Of a DNA stretch of 64,000 nucleotides, positions 17,459 through 26,910 are shown in pieces. The notes beneath the pieces were generated by a model. It saw nothing but the letters and a program-made list of their open reading frames with translations, did not search any database and was not told where the DNA came from. The stretch is taken from assembly GCA_963847985.1 (NCBI GenBank), contig CAWKBS010000001.1, positions 1-64,000 on the forward strand. The letters are read 5' to 3'. Both the position numbers and the translations under genes were made by a program. The stretch is from JAIBJN01 sp963847985. GTDB lineage: Bacteria; Actinomycetota; Thermoleophilia; Gaiellales; Gaiellaceae. Within the stretch, counting starts at the first letter, position 1. Each line of letters opens with the position of its first letter.

Positions 17459-18086
17459 CTAGCTCGATCGGAGCGACTGGCCATAGAGAACGGAGCCCAC
17501 GCGAACGAGGGTGGCTCCCTCCTCCGCGGCCACGCGGTAGTCCTGCGAGGTGCCCATCGAGAGCTCGGCGAGCCCGTGCTCGCCGGCCAGCTCCCGCAGC
17601 CTCCGGAAGTACGGTCGCGAGGCCTCCGCGTCCTCCGCCAGCGGCGGCATCGTCATCAGGCCGCGTACCTCGACGCCCGCACCGCGCACCTCGTCGAGGA
17701 ATGCAGCCAGCTCCTCCGGCTCGACGCCCGACTTCGTCTCCTCGCCGGAGAGGTTCACCTCGACGAGCGCCGGGATGGTCAGCCGCCGCGCCGCCGAGGG
17801 GCTCGCGAGCGAGTGGCAGAGCTCGCAGAGCTCCGAGACGTCCCGGGCCTTGCGCGACTGGAGATGTCCGATGAAGTGCCAGCGGAACGCCGCCGCCGTA
17901 GCGGGCGTGCTTCTCCGCGAGGTCCTGGAGGCGGTTCTCCCCCACCACCGCCACGCCGGCCTCGGCGAGAACGCCGAGGTCGTCCGCCGGGACGTACTTC
18001 GTCGCCGCGACGACGGTGACGCCCGGGCCGACCTCCTCGCAGATCCGCGCGTAGTTCTCACGGACGAGCTCAGACGAGAGCGGCAA
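17459..18086 (-). CDS. PLP homeostasis protein, YggS family (one frameshift)
   Basis: Alanine-racemase-fold protein that binds pyridoxal phosphate and controls its supply; no enzymatic activity is established. The PLP lysine is in VVAATKYVPADDL; VVGENRLQDLAEKHARYG, FRWHFIGHLQSRKARDV, GLMTMPPLAEDAE and LSMGTSQDYRVAAEEGATLVRVGS follow. A one-base slip in the GGCGGCGG stretch near 17890-17897 splits the frame after HARYG. TTG at 18086 is the inferred start and overlaps the pgeF end by 17 bases. Confidence 0.88.
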
Positions 18087-18792
18087 CGATCCCCTGGCGG
18101 CCGGTGCGGCCGCGGTCGCGGCGGTGGGAGAAGAAGAGGCCCTCCTCGCAGGAGGTGCAGAGCCCGACGCGCTCGACCGAGACGCAGCCGGCCGCGCGCA
18201 ACGCGCGCTCCGCCGCCTCCTGGAGGTCGAGGTTGCGCCCGGCGACCACGCCCTCGCCGAAGCGCTCGCGGAACGGCTCGGCAACCTCGTCGCCGACCTC
18301 GTAGCAGCACGGCCCGATCCCCGGCCCGACCGCCGCCGCGACGGGCCCGTCGCCCAGGGCCGCGACGCCGGACTCGACGATGCCGCCGAGGAGCCCGCGC
18401 CAGCCGGCGTGGAGCACGGCCACCGCCGGCGTCCCGTTCGCGCGCGCGAGGGCGATCGGAAGGCAGTCCGCGGTCAGGAGCATGACCGCCCGCCCCGGCT
18501 CGTCCGTCCAGAGCCCGTCGCAGCGCGCGAACTCGAGCCCGGGCGTGACGATGCCGCGGCCGTCGGCCTTGACGACGTCCGCGCTGTGGTGCTGCCAGCC
18601 CATCGTCGCCGTCTCCGGGTCGACGCCGACCTCGGCGCAGAGCCGCCGCCGGTTCTCGCGCACGCGCTCGGGGTCGTCGTCCGTGTACACGCCGAGGTTG
18701 AGCGACGCGAAGGCGCCCTCGCTGACCCCGCCGAGCCGCGTCGAGAAGGCCACGCGGTAGGGGCCGGGCGCCTCCCAGTCGAAGAGCGTCAT
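18070..18792 (-). CDS. pgeF: PgeF/YfiH multicopper-oxidase-fold protein
   Basis: Family with purine-nucleoside or UDP-MurNAc-tripeptide editing activity, also called polyphenol oxidase or laccase domain protein. The zinc-site residues are visible in GWQHHSADV, LTADCLPIAL and LHAGWRGLLGG. 240 residues, intact. Its ATG overlaps the stop of the M50 protease gene as ATGA, and yggS follows, a conserved pair. Confidence 0.92.
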   Translation of the reverse strand: MTLFDWEAPGPYRVAFSTRLGGVSEGAFASLNLGVYTDDDPERVRENRRRLCAEVGVDPETATMGWQHHSADVVKADGRGIVTPGLEFARCDGLWTDEPGRAVMLLTADCLPIALARANGTPAVAVLHAGWRGLLGGIVESGVAALGDGPVAAAVGPGIGPCCYEVGDEVAEPFRERFGEGVVAGRNLDLQEAAERALRAAGCVSVERVGLCTSCEEGLFFSHRRDRGRTGRQGIVAALV

Positions 18793-19409
18793 GCGGTCAC
18801 GATAGAGACCATCACGCGCGTGGTCTCGTCCAGAACCTCCGAGAAGACGTTCCAGAACTGCTCGTTGAACACGAAGATGAGGGCGAAGATCGCGATGATC
18901 CCGACGTGGTCGAGCTGCGACCAGCGGACGTGGACCCTCCGCGGCAGGATCGCCCCGACGATGCGCGAGCCGTCGAGCGGCGGGATGGGGATCAGGTTGA
19001 AGATCCCGAGGACGACGTTCACCTCGAACGCGCGAATCAGCACTTCCTCGAGCGTGCCCTCCGGGTTCCCGTGGATCACCCAGGCGACGCAGCCGAGCGC
19101 GAGGAGCAGGTTCGTCGCCGGGCCGGCCGCGGCCACGATCGCCATGTCCACCTGGGGCCGGCGGAAGTGGCGCGGGTTGATCATCACCGGCTTCGCCCAG
19201 CCGAAGATGAAGTCGGAGATGAACGCCGTGATCACGAACATCGCCGTGCCGAGCGGGTCGAGGTGGACGATCGGGTTGAAGCTGAGCCGCCCGTCGGCCC
19301 GCGGCGAGGGGTCGCCGAGCCAGGTGGCCACCCAGGCGTGCGCGAGCTCGTGCAGGACGAGGCTGACGAGCAGGAAGGGCAGCAGCCAGATGAGGATCTC
19401 GACGGTCAC
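18789..19409 (-). CDS. M50 site-2 protease family membrane protein (no PDZ)
   Basis: Short intramembrane metalloprotease of 206 residues. The HEXXH motif (VLHELAHAW) lies in the first helix; NPIVHLDPLGT, AAGPATNLLLALG and NLIPIPPLDGSRI give the other family motifs and metal ligand. It lacks a PDZ domain, unlike the rseP copy at 2899-4130. The GTG start overlaps the preceding stop as GTGA. Substrate unknown. Confidence 0.9.
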   Translation of the reverse strand: MTVEILIWLLPFLLVSLVLHELAHAWVATWLGDPSPRADGRLSFNPIVHLDPLGTAMFVITAFISDFIFGWAKPVMINPRHFRRPQVDMAIVAAAGPATNLLLALGCVAWVIHGNPEGTLEEVLIRAFEVNVVLGIFNLIPIPPLDGSRIVGAILPRRVHVRWSQLDHVGIIAIFALIFVFNEQFWNVFSEVLDETTRVMVSIVTA

Positions 19410-21961
19410 GCGCCGACCAGCTCCCGCGCCGCGGCCAGCTCGGCGTCGCGGCCCGCGAGCTCGCCGTTCAGCTTGCGGCGCAGCACCTCGTCGAGGACGA
19501 CGCCGACCTGCGGCGACTCGCCGAGGCCGAGCTCGGCCAGGTCCGCGCCCGAGATCTCGAGCCGCACGTTCCGAAGCTCCCCGAAGTACCGCTCCAGCGG
19601 CGAGCGCACCTCCTCGCCGGCGCCGGCCATCGCCATGAGCAGGCCGTCGGGATCGTGCGGCTCCGCGAGCGCGCGGAGCGCCGCGGGCTCGTCCGTGCCC
19701 GCGACCAGCTCCCGCAGCCGCGGCGCCACGGTGACCGCGTCGGCGATCCGATCCGCGTCGCGGCGGCGCAGGCGCAGGCGCTCGAACCAGTCGTAGAGCT
19801 CGTCCGGAGGAAGACGCCGCGCCAGAGCGGCAAGCCGCGGCCGCCAGACCGGCGTCTCCGGCGCGAGCCGCTCGCGCAGCGCGTCCAGCTCGGCGACGAG
19901 CGCGACCGCGTCCTCGCCGGCCGCGAGGTGCGGGTGGATCGCCTGGTCGAGATGCAGCTCGGCGAGCCGGCGGAGCGTCCCGGCCACCTCCTCCTCGGAG
20001 AGCAGCGCCTCCAGCTCGTCGCGCAGGCGCGCCGACGAGAGCTCGCCCACGAGCTCCATCTCGACGCAGGCCCGCGCCAGGCCCTGGGTGTGGGCCTCCA
20101 TCCGGAAGCCGTAGCGGTTCTCGTAGCGAAGAGCCCGGAAGAGACGCGTCGGGTCGTCGATGAACGAGAGGTTGTGGAGCACGCGGAGCACGCCCGCCTC
20201 CAGGTCGGCGAGGCCGCCGAAGAAGTCGACCACCCGCCCGAAGTCCTCGCCCTTGAGCGAGACGGCGAGCGCGTTGATCGTGAAGTCGCGGCGGTAGAGG
20301 TCCTGGCGGATCGAGGCCTGCTCCACCGCCGGCAGCGCGCCGGGGTAGTCGTAGAACTCGGTGCGCGCGGTGGCCACGTCGACCCGCCCGCCGTCGTGGA
20401 TGACGACCGCGGTGCCGAACTTGTCGTGCGGGACGACGCGCCCGCCCAGCGCCTTTGCCAGCGCCCGCCCGAACGCGATGCCGTCCCCCTCGACGGCGAT
20501 GTCCACGTCGAAGGTCGGCTCGTCCATGAGCAGGTCGCGCACGGCGCCGCCGACGAGGTAGACGCCCTCGAAGCCCTCGCCCACGGCCTGGACGGCCTGG
20601 AAGACCGGCGCGAGCCCGGGAAGCGCGAGCAGGCGCTCGCTCAGGTCGGGCCCCGCGGGCGCCGCCTCCTCGACGCGCAGCTCGCCCAGGGCGTGCAGCA
20701 GGTCGCTCCTGGCGACGACGCCCACGACCTCGCCCTCGCGCAGCACGGCAACCCGACCGGCGTCCGAGCTCCGGAGCAGGCGGGTGAGCTCGGGGAGCGG
20801 CGTCTCCTCGGAGCAGGTGGCGACCTCCGTGCTCATCACGCTCTTCACGGGCGCGTGCGAGAGGCCGTGGCCGATCGCCTGGTCGAGGTTCTCGCGCGTG
20901 ACGTGACCGACGAGGCGCTCCGCGGCGCCGACGAGGATCCCGCTCTGGCGGTGGCGCTGGCACAGCACCATCGCCTCGGCCACCGGCGTCTCCGGCCCGA
21001 CGAAGCGCGCGGGGCGCGACATGATCTCGGCCGCCGTGCGCACGGGGCGAGCCGCCTGCGGCAGCGCGGCCAGGACGAGCTCGCGCGCCTCCGCGAGCGT
21101 GCCGCGGTGCACCCCCGAGGCGGCCTGCGGATGGCCGCCTCCGCCGAGGGCCTTCGCGACCTCCGCCGCGTCGAGCTCGGGCAGGCGCGATCGCACGACG
21201 CAGAAGACGCGGCCGTCCATCTCCACGAGGCAGACGAGGGCCAGCGCGTCCGTGAGGTCGACGATCTTGTGGGCGAGGTTCGAGACGCCGTCGACGTAGA
21301 CCGGCCAGGCCACGGCTGCGACCAGCACCTCGACGCCGGCCACCTCGTGCGCCTCGACCGAGGACACGAGCGCGTCGAGCAGCGCCCGCTCCTCCTCCGA
21401 GAGCGGCGTGCGCAGGTACTGGGCGACGACGTCCTGGAGGGCGCCGTGGCGCAGGCACCAGGCGAGCGCCTCGGCGTCGCGGACGCCGGCGTCCGGGTAG
21501 CCGAGCGAGCCCGTGTCCTCGTGGATCCCGAGCGCGAAGACGGTCGCCTCGAGCGGCGTGACCGCGATCTCCCGCTCGGCCAGGATCCCGACCATCGTCG
21601 TCGTCAGCGCCCCGTCCTCCGAGAGGACGAGGTTCTCCGGCTTCACCCAGTCGGGAGCCTCGCCCGCGTGGTGGTCGAAGACGACGACCTCGACGGCGGG
21701 GTCGCGGGCCACCTGCTCGAGCTCGCCCAGGCGCTCCCGCTGCACGGTCTCGACGACGATCAGCCGCCGGATCGCGGCCGGGTCGAGCCGGCCGGCCTCG
21801 ACCAGCTCGAGGTCGTCGGCGTGCAGCCGGTAGAACTCCCTGACGTTGCGGTTCAGGGAGCCGGAGAGCGCGATCGCCGCGCCCGGATAGAGCCGGCGAG
21901 CAGCCAGCATCGCCCCGAGCGCGTCGAAGTCCGTGTTCGTGTGGGAGACGATGACGTCCAC
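19406..21961 (-). CDS. DHH-CBS-CCA nucleotidyltransferase fusion
   Basis: An 851-residue multidomain protein. A DHH phosphoesterase domain comes first (SHTNTDFDALGAMLAARR, VVVFDHHAGE) with its DHHA1 partner (GGGGHPQAASG, around residues 290-330). Two CBS domains follow (about 335-455), then a class II poly(A)/CCA polymerase head (GGAVRDLLMDEPTFDVDIAVEG) with its RNA-binding tail (FTINALAVSLKGEDFG, IDDPTRLFRALRYENRYGF). Such fusions are known in Aquifex and several other phyla and add A or CCA to tRNA 3' ends; the DHH part may act as a nuclease on tRNA ends. GTG at 21961 is chosen because the DHH domain begins immediately after it. Divergent from the secreted repeat protein. Confidence 0.9.
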   Translation of the reverse strand: MDVIVSHTNTDFDALGAMLAARRLYPGAAIALSGSLNRNVREFYRLHADDLELVEAGRLDPAAIRRLIVVETVQRERLGELEQVARDPAVEVVVFDHHAGEAPDWVKPENLVLSEDGALTTTMVGILAEREIAVTPLEATVFALGIHEDTGSLGYPDAGVRDAEALAWCLRHGALQDVVAQYLRTPLSEEERALLDALVSSVEAHEVAGVEVLVAAVAWPVYVDGVSNLAHKIVDLTDALALVCLVEMDGRVFCVVRSRLPELDAAEVAKALGGGGHPQAASGVHRGTLAEARELVLAALPQAARPVRTAAEIMSRPARFVGPETPVAEAMVLCQRHRQSGILVGAAERLVGHVTRENLDQAIGHGLSHAPVKSVMSTEVATCSEETPLPELTRLLRSSDAGRVAVLREGEVVGVVARSDLLHALGELRVEEAAPAGPDLSERLLALPGLAPVFQAVQAVGEGFEGVYLVGGAVRDLLMDEPTFDVDIAVEGDGIAFGRALAKALGGRVVPHDKFGTAVVIHDGGRVDVATARTEFYDYPGALPAVEQASIRQDLYRRDFTINALAVSLKGEDFGRVVDFFGGLADLEAGVLRVLHNLSFIDDPTRLFRALRYENRYGFRMEAHTQGLARACVEMELVGELSSARLRDELEALLSEEEVAGTLRRLAELHLDQAIHPHLAAGEDAVALVAELDALRERLAPETPVWRPRLAALARRLPPDELYDWFERLRLRRRDADRIADAVTVAPRLRELVAGTDEPAALRALAEPHDPDGLLMAMAGAGEEVRSPLERYFGELRNVRLEISGADLAELGLGESPQVGVVLDEVLRRKLNGELAGRDAELAAARELVGA

Positions 21962-21990
21962 GGACTGAAGGTTAGACCTGGGGCCGCTGG

Positions 21991-22046
21991 ATCCCCCCTT
22001 GTGGGGATGCATGCGGAAGGCCCCCGATTTCACCTTGCGTCGGGGG
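21991..22046. promoter_or_regulatory. Two hairpins in the divergent promoter region
   Basis: Between the divergent starts at 21961 and about 22059 are two inverted repeats: ATCCCC-N6-GGGGAT (21991-22008) and CCCCCGA-N12-TCGGGGG (22021-22046). They favour a later start for the plus-strand gene. They may be operator or leader structures. Confidence 0.4.
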
Positions 22047-22058
22047 TCTGCCGCCAGA

Positions 22059-24997
22059 GTGTCCCGAACACCACGCATCGTCCTCGCAGCGCTCACGGTC
22101 GCGCTCGTCGTCGTCGTGCCCGCCGGCGGAGTGCTCGTCGGCCCCGTTCTGACGGGCCCCGACTCGGGCGCGACCGTGGACGCGCTGCCTCCCTTCAAGT
22201 GGGAGCCGGTCGAAGGAGCGGCGAGCTACAGCTTCGAGTTCTCGGGCGACCCGGCGTTCAACTCGACGCACGCGACGATCACGACGAAGAACACGCGCGC
22301 GACGCTCAAGACGCTCTTCCCGAACGGGACCTACTACTGGCGCGTCCGGGCGAACACCGGCTCCGGGAGCGTCGGCGACTGGTCCGAGGTCCGCGAGCTG
22401 GAGATGGAATGGGCCCCGAACCCCACGCTCCAGGCGCCGGCGGACGGCGCGACGATCACCTATCCCGGCGAGGCGCTCGAGCTGAAGTGGGACGTCGTCC
22501 CGGGCGCGTCGAAGTACCTCGTCAAGATCGCGACCGACCCCGAGCTTGGCTCGCTCCTCTGGGACGGCGAGCCCATCGACACGGCGGCGAACCAGTTCGC
22601 CCTCAGCAAGCCGCTCGCGCCCGGCACGTACTACTGGGGAATCGTCCCGAAGAACGCCGAGGGGCACGAGGGCGAGCCGTCGGCCGTGCGGTCGTTCGTG
22701 TGGGCCTGGCCCTCGGAAACCGAGCTCGACGTCGTCGACCTCGTGGCCGCGCCGGAGCTCTTCGACCCGCACTTCTCGTGGGACCCGGTGCCCGGCGCCG
22801 CGGGCTACGACGTGGAGGTCAACTTCTCGTCGGACTGGACCGGGAGCTCCAAGGTCTGCTGCGCCCCGATCGTGAGCGGCACCGAGATCGACACGCTCGG
22901 CACCGAGTTCGCCCCGACCGACGCGCTCGACAACAACACCTACTACTGGCGCGTGCGCGCCGTCGACTCGGGGGGCAACGCGGGCGTCTGGAACGTGGGG
23001 CCGGTCTTCACGAAGACGTTCGACAACGTCCCGCCGGTCACCGGTCCGAGCATCAAGAACCTCCGCATGCGCGACAACCTCGCCGATCCCGCGACGGACA
23101 CGGACGGGGGCACCACGGTTGTGGACACGGACGTCCCCGTCATCACGTGGGACCCGGTCCCCGGCGCCTCGGGCTACCAGGTGATCGTGCTTCCCTTCGC
23201 CGACGGGGTCTGCGACTGGACCGGCAACGGAACGAAGTGGGACAAGCAGGTCGCCGTCACCTCGTGGACGCCGCTCGGCTGGAACAGGACGACCGGCGAT
23301 CCCTACCCGTCCGGGCTCACCATCTCGTCCGAGAACATCACGATGACCGCGGGCGGCGAGTACTGCGCCCGGGTGCGGGCGATCGACCGGCCCCCGGGCG
23401 GCAATCTCAACGACCTCGTCCACGGCGACTGGGCGTACCTCCCCGCGAACAACCAGCCGGCCTTCAAGTGGAACGGCCCGCCTGCGGCGACCGCGTGCAG
23501 CCCGTGCACCATGTCGAGCCCTGGATACGCCGCCCCGCTCACCGGCTCGACGGTCGGCTTCATGCCGCTCTTCACCTGGCAGGCCCTCCCCGGCGCGGAG
23601 AGCTACTACGTCCTGGTTGCGCGGGATCCCAACTTCACCAACGTGATCGACTACGCGTACACGCGCATCCCGGCGTACGCGCCCCGGGAGTCGCTCTCCT
23701 CGGTCGGCTATGCCGACGAGACGACGCTCTACTACTGGGCCGTGCTCCCCGCCGACGCGCCCAACGGCAGCGGCGTCTCGGCCGAGCCGCTCACGAGCGG
23801 GGCGCAGAGCTTCACCAAGCAGTCCGCGCCGCCGGTGCTCCTCAGCCCGATCTCCTCGGCGGTCGTGGCCACGCCGACAACGGTCTTCCACTGGCAGCCC
23901 GTCTTCGGCGCGCGGTACTACCGGCTTCAGGTCTCGAGCTCGCCGACCTTCGCCGGAGCCCTCATGACGGACGTCCTCACGGATGCGACCTCCTTCACCA
24001 GCAACACGACCTTTGACGCCGATACGGCCCTCTACTGGCGCGTGCGCGCCGAGGCCGAGAACGGGCCGTCGGAGGTCGTCTCGCTGACGTGGTCGGAGGT
24101 GGGAGCGTTCAGCAAGCAGCTCCCGCAGCCGGTGCTCGACCCGGCCAACCCGACGAACGGCGCCTTCCTGCCGACCGTCCGGTGGTCGCCGGTGCCCGGC
24201 GCGATCTCCTACGACCTCCGCCTGGTCGAGCCGGACGGCGACCTCAGGACCTTCACGAGGATCCCCGCCGCGGCCGCCACGTTCACGAAGATGACCGGCG
24301 TCGGGATCTTCACCTGGCGCGTGCGGGCGAACTTCCCGGCGCTCAGCATCGGCAACCCCACGCCTGGCCCCTACTCGCTGCCGGGGACGTTCAACCACAC
24401 GCTTCCCGAGCCCACCGGCCCGGCCGAGGAGACAGGGGTCGCAGGTTGCTCCTGAGCTGGAACCCGCGTGCGCGGGCCGACGAGTATCGCGTCCAGATCT
24501 CCACCGGCGCCGACTTCGCGACGCTGGTCGAGAGCACGACGACGCAGACGACCGCCCACGCGCCGCTTCTGAACAGCACCGTCTACACCGCCGGCGGCAC
24601 CTTCTACTGGCGCGTGGCCATGATCGACGCCGACCTGAACCTCGGCGACTTCACGGGCATCCGCTCCTTCACGCTGCCGCCGATCCCGCCGCCCGACGAC
24701 GGCGGCGAGGACCCGCCGGTCCTCCAGAGGTTCAAGGTCACCTCAACGGGCTACCCGGTGCGGAACCGCTTCAAGACCGTGACCGTGACGGTGCGGAACC
24801 CGAGCTTCCAGCCGGTCGCCGGCGCGAGCGTCCGTGTCTCCGGCGCAGGCGTCAAGGCCGCCACGAAGCAGACCAGCGCGACCGGCAAGGTCACGTTCCG
24901 GATCCGCGCGACGCGCTATCCGGGCAAGGTGACGTTCCGGATCACGAAGACCGGCTTCACGGCCCTGAGCCACGTGAAGACGGTCAGGCCCGTCTAG
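22059..24997 (+). CDS. Secreted multi-repeat FN3-like surface protein (one frameshift)
   Basis: Large predicted extracellular protein. GTG at 22059 (frame open from 21999, ATG option at 22011) gives a signal peptide, IVLAALTVALVVVVPAGG. The body is about eight beta-sandwich units of roughly 95-110 residues, each with a WxPVPGAxxYxVEV-like strand and a closing aromatic motif such as TYYWRVRA, TYYWGIVP, LYYWAVLP, LYWRVRAE or FTWRVRAN. The last 100 residues are a separate basic, Ig-like domain (FQPVAGASVRVSGAGVKAAT). A base appears lost in the GGGG run near 24435, so one frame stops at 24455 and the remainder lies in the next frame to 24997. A role in adhesion or carbohydrate binding is a guess. 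Confidence 0.8.
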
Positions 24998-25149
24998 GAG
25001 GGCTTGGCGAGATAACGGCTGTGCCGCCGGGCCGCGCTGCTCGCCCCGAAGACTGCGTCCTCAGTCGCGCCCGTAGCCTCCGGCTACGAACACTCCCTGC
25101 GTCCTTGTTTCGGAACGACCATCACACCCCGACGACGAGCGGAATCTCG
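24998..25149. terminator. Convergent intergenic region with a strong hairpin
   Basis: Separates the repeat-protein gene from ridA. It holds a perfect 7-base stem with a 3-base loop (CGTAGCC TCC GGCTACG, about 25073-25089), flanked by GACT...AGTC and CCGAA...TTCGG pairs. It may be a bidirectional terminator or a dispersed repeat unit. No gene is seen. Confidence 0.5.
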
Positions 25150-25545
25150 TCAAACCCTCCTGGCGACGACCGCGATCTCGATCCGCGCGCCGGAGGGGAG
25201 CGCGGCGATCTGCACGGTCGCCCGGGCCGGGTACGGCTCCGTCAGGTGGCGCGCGTAGACCTCGTTCATCGCCTGGAAGTCCTGCAGGTCGATCAGGTAG
25301 ATCGAGGTCATGACGACGTCGTCCAGGCCCGCGCCCGCCTCCTCGAGGATGGCGGCCAGGTTCTTCATCACCTGCTCGGTCTGCTCGACGATGCCGCCCG
25401 CGACGACGTGGCCCTGCGCCGGGTCGATGCCGAGCTGGCCCGAGACGAAGACCAGGTCGCCGGCGACGATTCCCTGCGAGTAGGGCGCTCCCTCGAACGG
25501 GGCCGGCGCGCTCTCGGTCCTCACAGCGTGCTTGTGGTGCGTCAT
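25150..25545 (-). CDS. ridA: RidA-family reactive enamine/imine deaminase
   Basis: Hydrolyses reactive enamines and imines formed by PLP enzymes. 131 residues; the fold motifs are PYSQGIVAGDLVFVSGQLGIDP, EQTEQVMKNLAAILEEAG and the C-terminal PYPARATVQIAALPSGARIEIAVVA with the substrate-binding Arg. The ATG overlaps the murA stop as ATGA. It ends the murA-ridA unit. Confidence 0.93.
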   Translation of the reverse strand: MTHHKHAVRTESAPAPFEGAPYSQGIVAGDLVFVSGQLGIDPAQGHVVAGGIVEQTEQVMKNLAAILEEAGAGLDDVVMTSIYLIDLQDFQAMNEVYARHLTEPYPARATVQIAALPSGARIEIAVVARRV

Positions 25546-26852
25546 CCGTCCACCCTTTCGATGCTCGCTCCCAGCGCCCGCAGGCGCTCGTCGATGCGTT
25601 CGTAGCCGCGGTCGATCTGGCCGATGTTGCCGATCGTCGAGCGCCCCTCCGCGCAGAGGCTCGCGATCAGCATGGCCATCCCGGCCCTGATGTCGGGGCT
25701 CTCCATGCGCTCGCCGTAGAGCCGCGTCGGCCCGTTGACGACGGCCCGGTGCGGGTCGCAGAGGATGATCCTCGCCCCCATGGTCACCAGCTTGTCCACG
25801 AAGAACAGCCGGTTCTCGAACATCTTCTCGAAGATGAGCACGGTGCCCCGCGCCTGGGTCGCGACCGCGAGCGCGATCGACGTGAGGTCGGCGGGGAAGG
25901 CCGGCCACGGGCCGTCCTCGATCTTCGGGATCTGCGAGCCGAGGTCGTCCTGGATGACGAGCTCCTGCTTCCCGGGAACCCGGACCGAGTCGCCCTCGGC
26001 GTGCCACTCGAGCCCGAGTCGCTCGAAGCCGTGCCAGACGCCGACCATGTGGTCGGGGACGACGTCCTCGATCACGATCTCGCCCTCCGTCACCGCACCG
26101 AGGCCGACGAAGCTCGCCACCTCGATGTGGTCGGGGCAGATGCGCCACTCGCCGCCGCCGAGGCGGTCGACGCCGTGGATCGTGAGGACGTTCGAGCCGA
26201 TGCCCTCGATGCGCGCGCCGAGCGAGACGAGGAACCGGCAGAGATCCTGGACGTGCGGCTCGCAGGCCGCGTTCACGATCGTGGTCTCGCCCTGGGCGAG
26301 CGTCGCCGCCATGACGGCGTTCTCCGTCCCGGTCACGGATGCCTCGTCGAGGAACAACCGCGCACCGACGAGGCCGTTCGCCGTCAGGTGCAGGCGGCGG
26401 TCGGCCGCGATGTCCGCGCCGAGGCGCGCGAGCGCGTGGATGTGCGTGTCCAGCCGGCGCCGCCCGATCACGTCGCCGCCGGGCGGAGGAATGATCGCCT
26501 CGCCCCAGCGCGCCACCAGCGGCCCCGCCAGCAGGATCGAGGCGCGGATGCGGGTGCAGAGGTCGGCGTCGAGCTCGGTCTTGCGCACGTCCTCGGCCAC
26601 GAGCCTGACGACACCGCCGCCCTGGATGTCGACCTCGACCCCGAGGTCGGCGACGAGATCGAGCATCGTCGCCACGTCTCGGATCGCCGGGACGTTCCTG
26701 AGCGTGACCGGCTCCTCGGTGAGCAGGGCCGCGGCGATGATCGGCAACGCAGCGTTCTTGTTCCCCGCCACCCGGACGGATCCGTGGAGCGGGCGACCGC
26801 CTTCGATGACGAAGGACTCCATCAGCGTGTCGGCGACAACGGTCTCGGGCAC
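25542..26852 (-). CDS. murA: UDP-N-acetylglucosamine 1-carboxyvinyltransferase, Asp-type
   Basis: First committed enzyme of peptidoglycan synthesis; transfers enolpyruvate from PEP to UDP-GlcNAc. 436 residues, intact, with the UDP-GlcNAc/PEP lysine in VAGNKNAALP and the conserved C-terminal DIRAGMAMLIASL. The active-site loop reads PPGGDVIGRRRLDTH, so the usual catalytic Cys is Asp at residue 127. The same change occurs naturally in mycobacterial MurA and makes the enzyme insensitive to fosfomycin. A start at the MESFVIEGG methionine ten residues in is also possible. Confidence 0.95.
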   Translation of the reverse strand: MPETVVADTLMESFVIEGGRPLHGSVRVAGNKNAALPIIAAALLTEEPVTLRNVPAIRDVATMLDLVADLGVEVDIQGGGVVRLVAEDVRKTELDADLCTRIRASILLAGPLVARWGEAIIPPPGGDVIGRRRLDTHIHALARLGADIAADRRLHLTANGLVGARLFLDEASVTGTENAVMAATLAQGETTIVNAACEPHVQDLCRFLVSLGARIEGIGSNVLTIHGVDRLGGGEWRICPDHIEVASFVGLGAVTEGEIVIEDVVPDHMVGVWHGFERLGLEWHAEGDSVRVPGKQELVIQDDLGSQIPKIEDGPWPAFPADLTSIALAVATQARGTVLIFEKMFENRLFFVDKLVTMGARIILCDPHRAVVNGPTRLYGERMESPDIRAGMAMLIASLCAEGRSTIGNIGQIDRGYERIDERLRALGASIERVDG

Positions 26853-26910
26853 AGGTCTCGTTCGGGCGGGGGCTGCCGAAGCGACCCAGGAGGCTATCCT
26901 AAACGCCCCG

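Noticed and set aside
19655..24016. A 1453-residue plus-strand open frame
   Set aside because: It overlaps the DHH-CBS-CCA gene antisense and then the repeat protein out of frame. High GC keeps wrong frames open; no domain appears in it.
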